A stretch of DNA of 5,768 nucleotides from positions 1 through 5,768 of the forward strand of contig JAKAAL010000320.1 in the NCBI GenBank assembly GCA_021802375.1, given 5' to 3'. Below the pieces are notes generated by a model. It saw only the letters and a program-made list of their open reading frames with translations. It did no database searches and had not been told where the DNA came from. The position numbers and the translations under genes were made by a program. This document shows positions 5,679 through 5,768 of the stretch, piece after piece (position 1 is the stretch's first letter; every line of letters starts with the position of its first letter). Source of the stretch: Bacillota bacterium. Its GTDB lineage: Bacteria > Bacillota_E > Sulfobacillia > Sulfobacillales > Sulfobacillaceae.

Positions 5679-5768
5679 CTGCCAACAGGGTGTAACCCCT
5701 CTCTGAAGAATGAAGGCGTAGTTTGAAGCCTCCACCGAGGGACATTCCTGTAAATTCTAGCAGGACTT
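5679..5768. other. Upstream flank of Uma2, no gene seen
   Basis: The minus-strand frame that continues from Uma2 up to 5745 lacks any Uma2-like sequence before residue 1 of the assigned protein and spans the promoter. I regard it as non-coding. The window ends before any further gene. Confidence 0.5.

Overview
The window looks like chromosomal accessory DNA from a Gram-positive, probably thermoacidophilic bacterium of the Sulfobacillus type. This rests on gene content only: a secreted acid-type glutamic (G1) peptidase, a Uma2-family endonuclease, strong GGAGG ribosome binding sites, GTG starts and Firmicutes-like HIT, Nudix and GNAT sequences. No marker gene fixes the taxon.

Layout. Bases 1-341 hold a weak, apparently decayed exported-protein frame, possibly a SCO/thioredoxin-fold remnant. 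Bases 448-1446 (+) hold an intact secreted G1-family peptidase with a C-terminal IPT/TIG-like domain. Bases 1447-2575 are about 1.1 kb with no recognisable gene but several perfect hairpins. Bases 2576-3205 (+) are a nucleotidyltransferase pseudogene broken by frameshifts. It runs directly into a GNAT acetyltransferase pseudogene (about 3207-3656) that is readable in one frame except for two in-frame TGA codons, one at a position that is normally Trp. Bases 3657-4071 have no gene but contain an extended -10 promoter. Bases 4072-4551 (+) are an intact Nudix hydrolase with a perfect Nudix box. Bases 4657-5137 (+) are a HIT-family pseudogene with a frameshift, an in-frame TGA and a small deletion. 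Bases 5628-5080 (-) are an intact Uma2-family protein, convergent with the HIT remnant, with a near-consensus promoter of its own.

How it fits together. Three intact, unrelated genes (G1 peptidase, Nudix, Uma2) are separated by three dead genes and long non-coding stretches, so this is a gene graveyard and not a working operon. The nucleotidyltransferase, GNAT, Nudix and HIT genes lie on one strand. They may once have been a small nucleotide/CoA-metabolite or resistance-like cluster of which only the Nudix gene survives. I do not see a convincing new defence or mobile system: there is no transposase, CRISPR array, tRNA or attachment site. The most unusual items are the G1 peptidase architecture, the TGA-interrupted GNAT frame and the hairpin cluster at 1813-1956.
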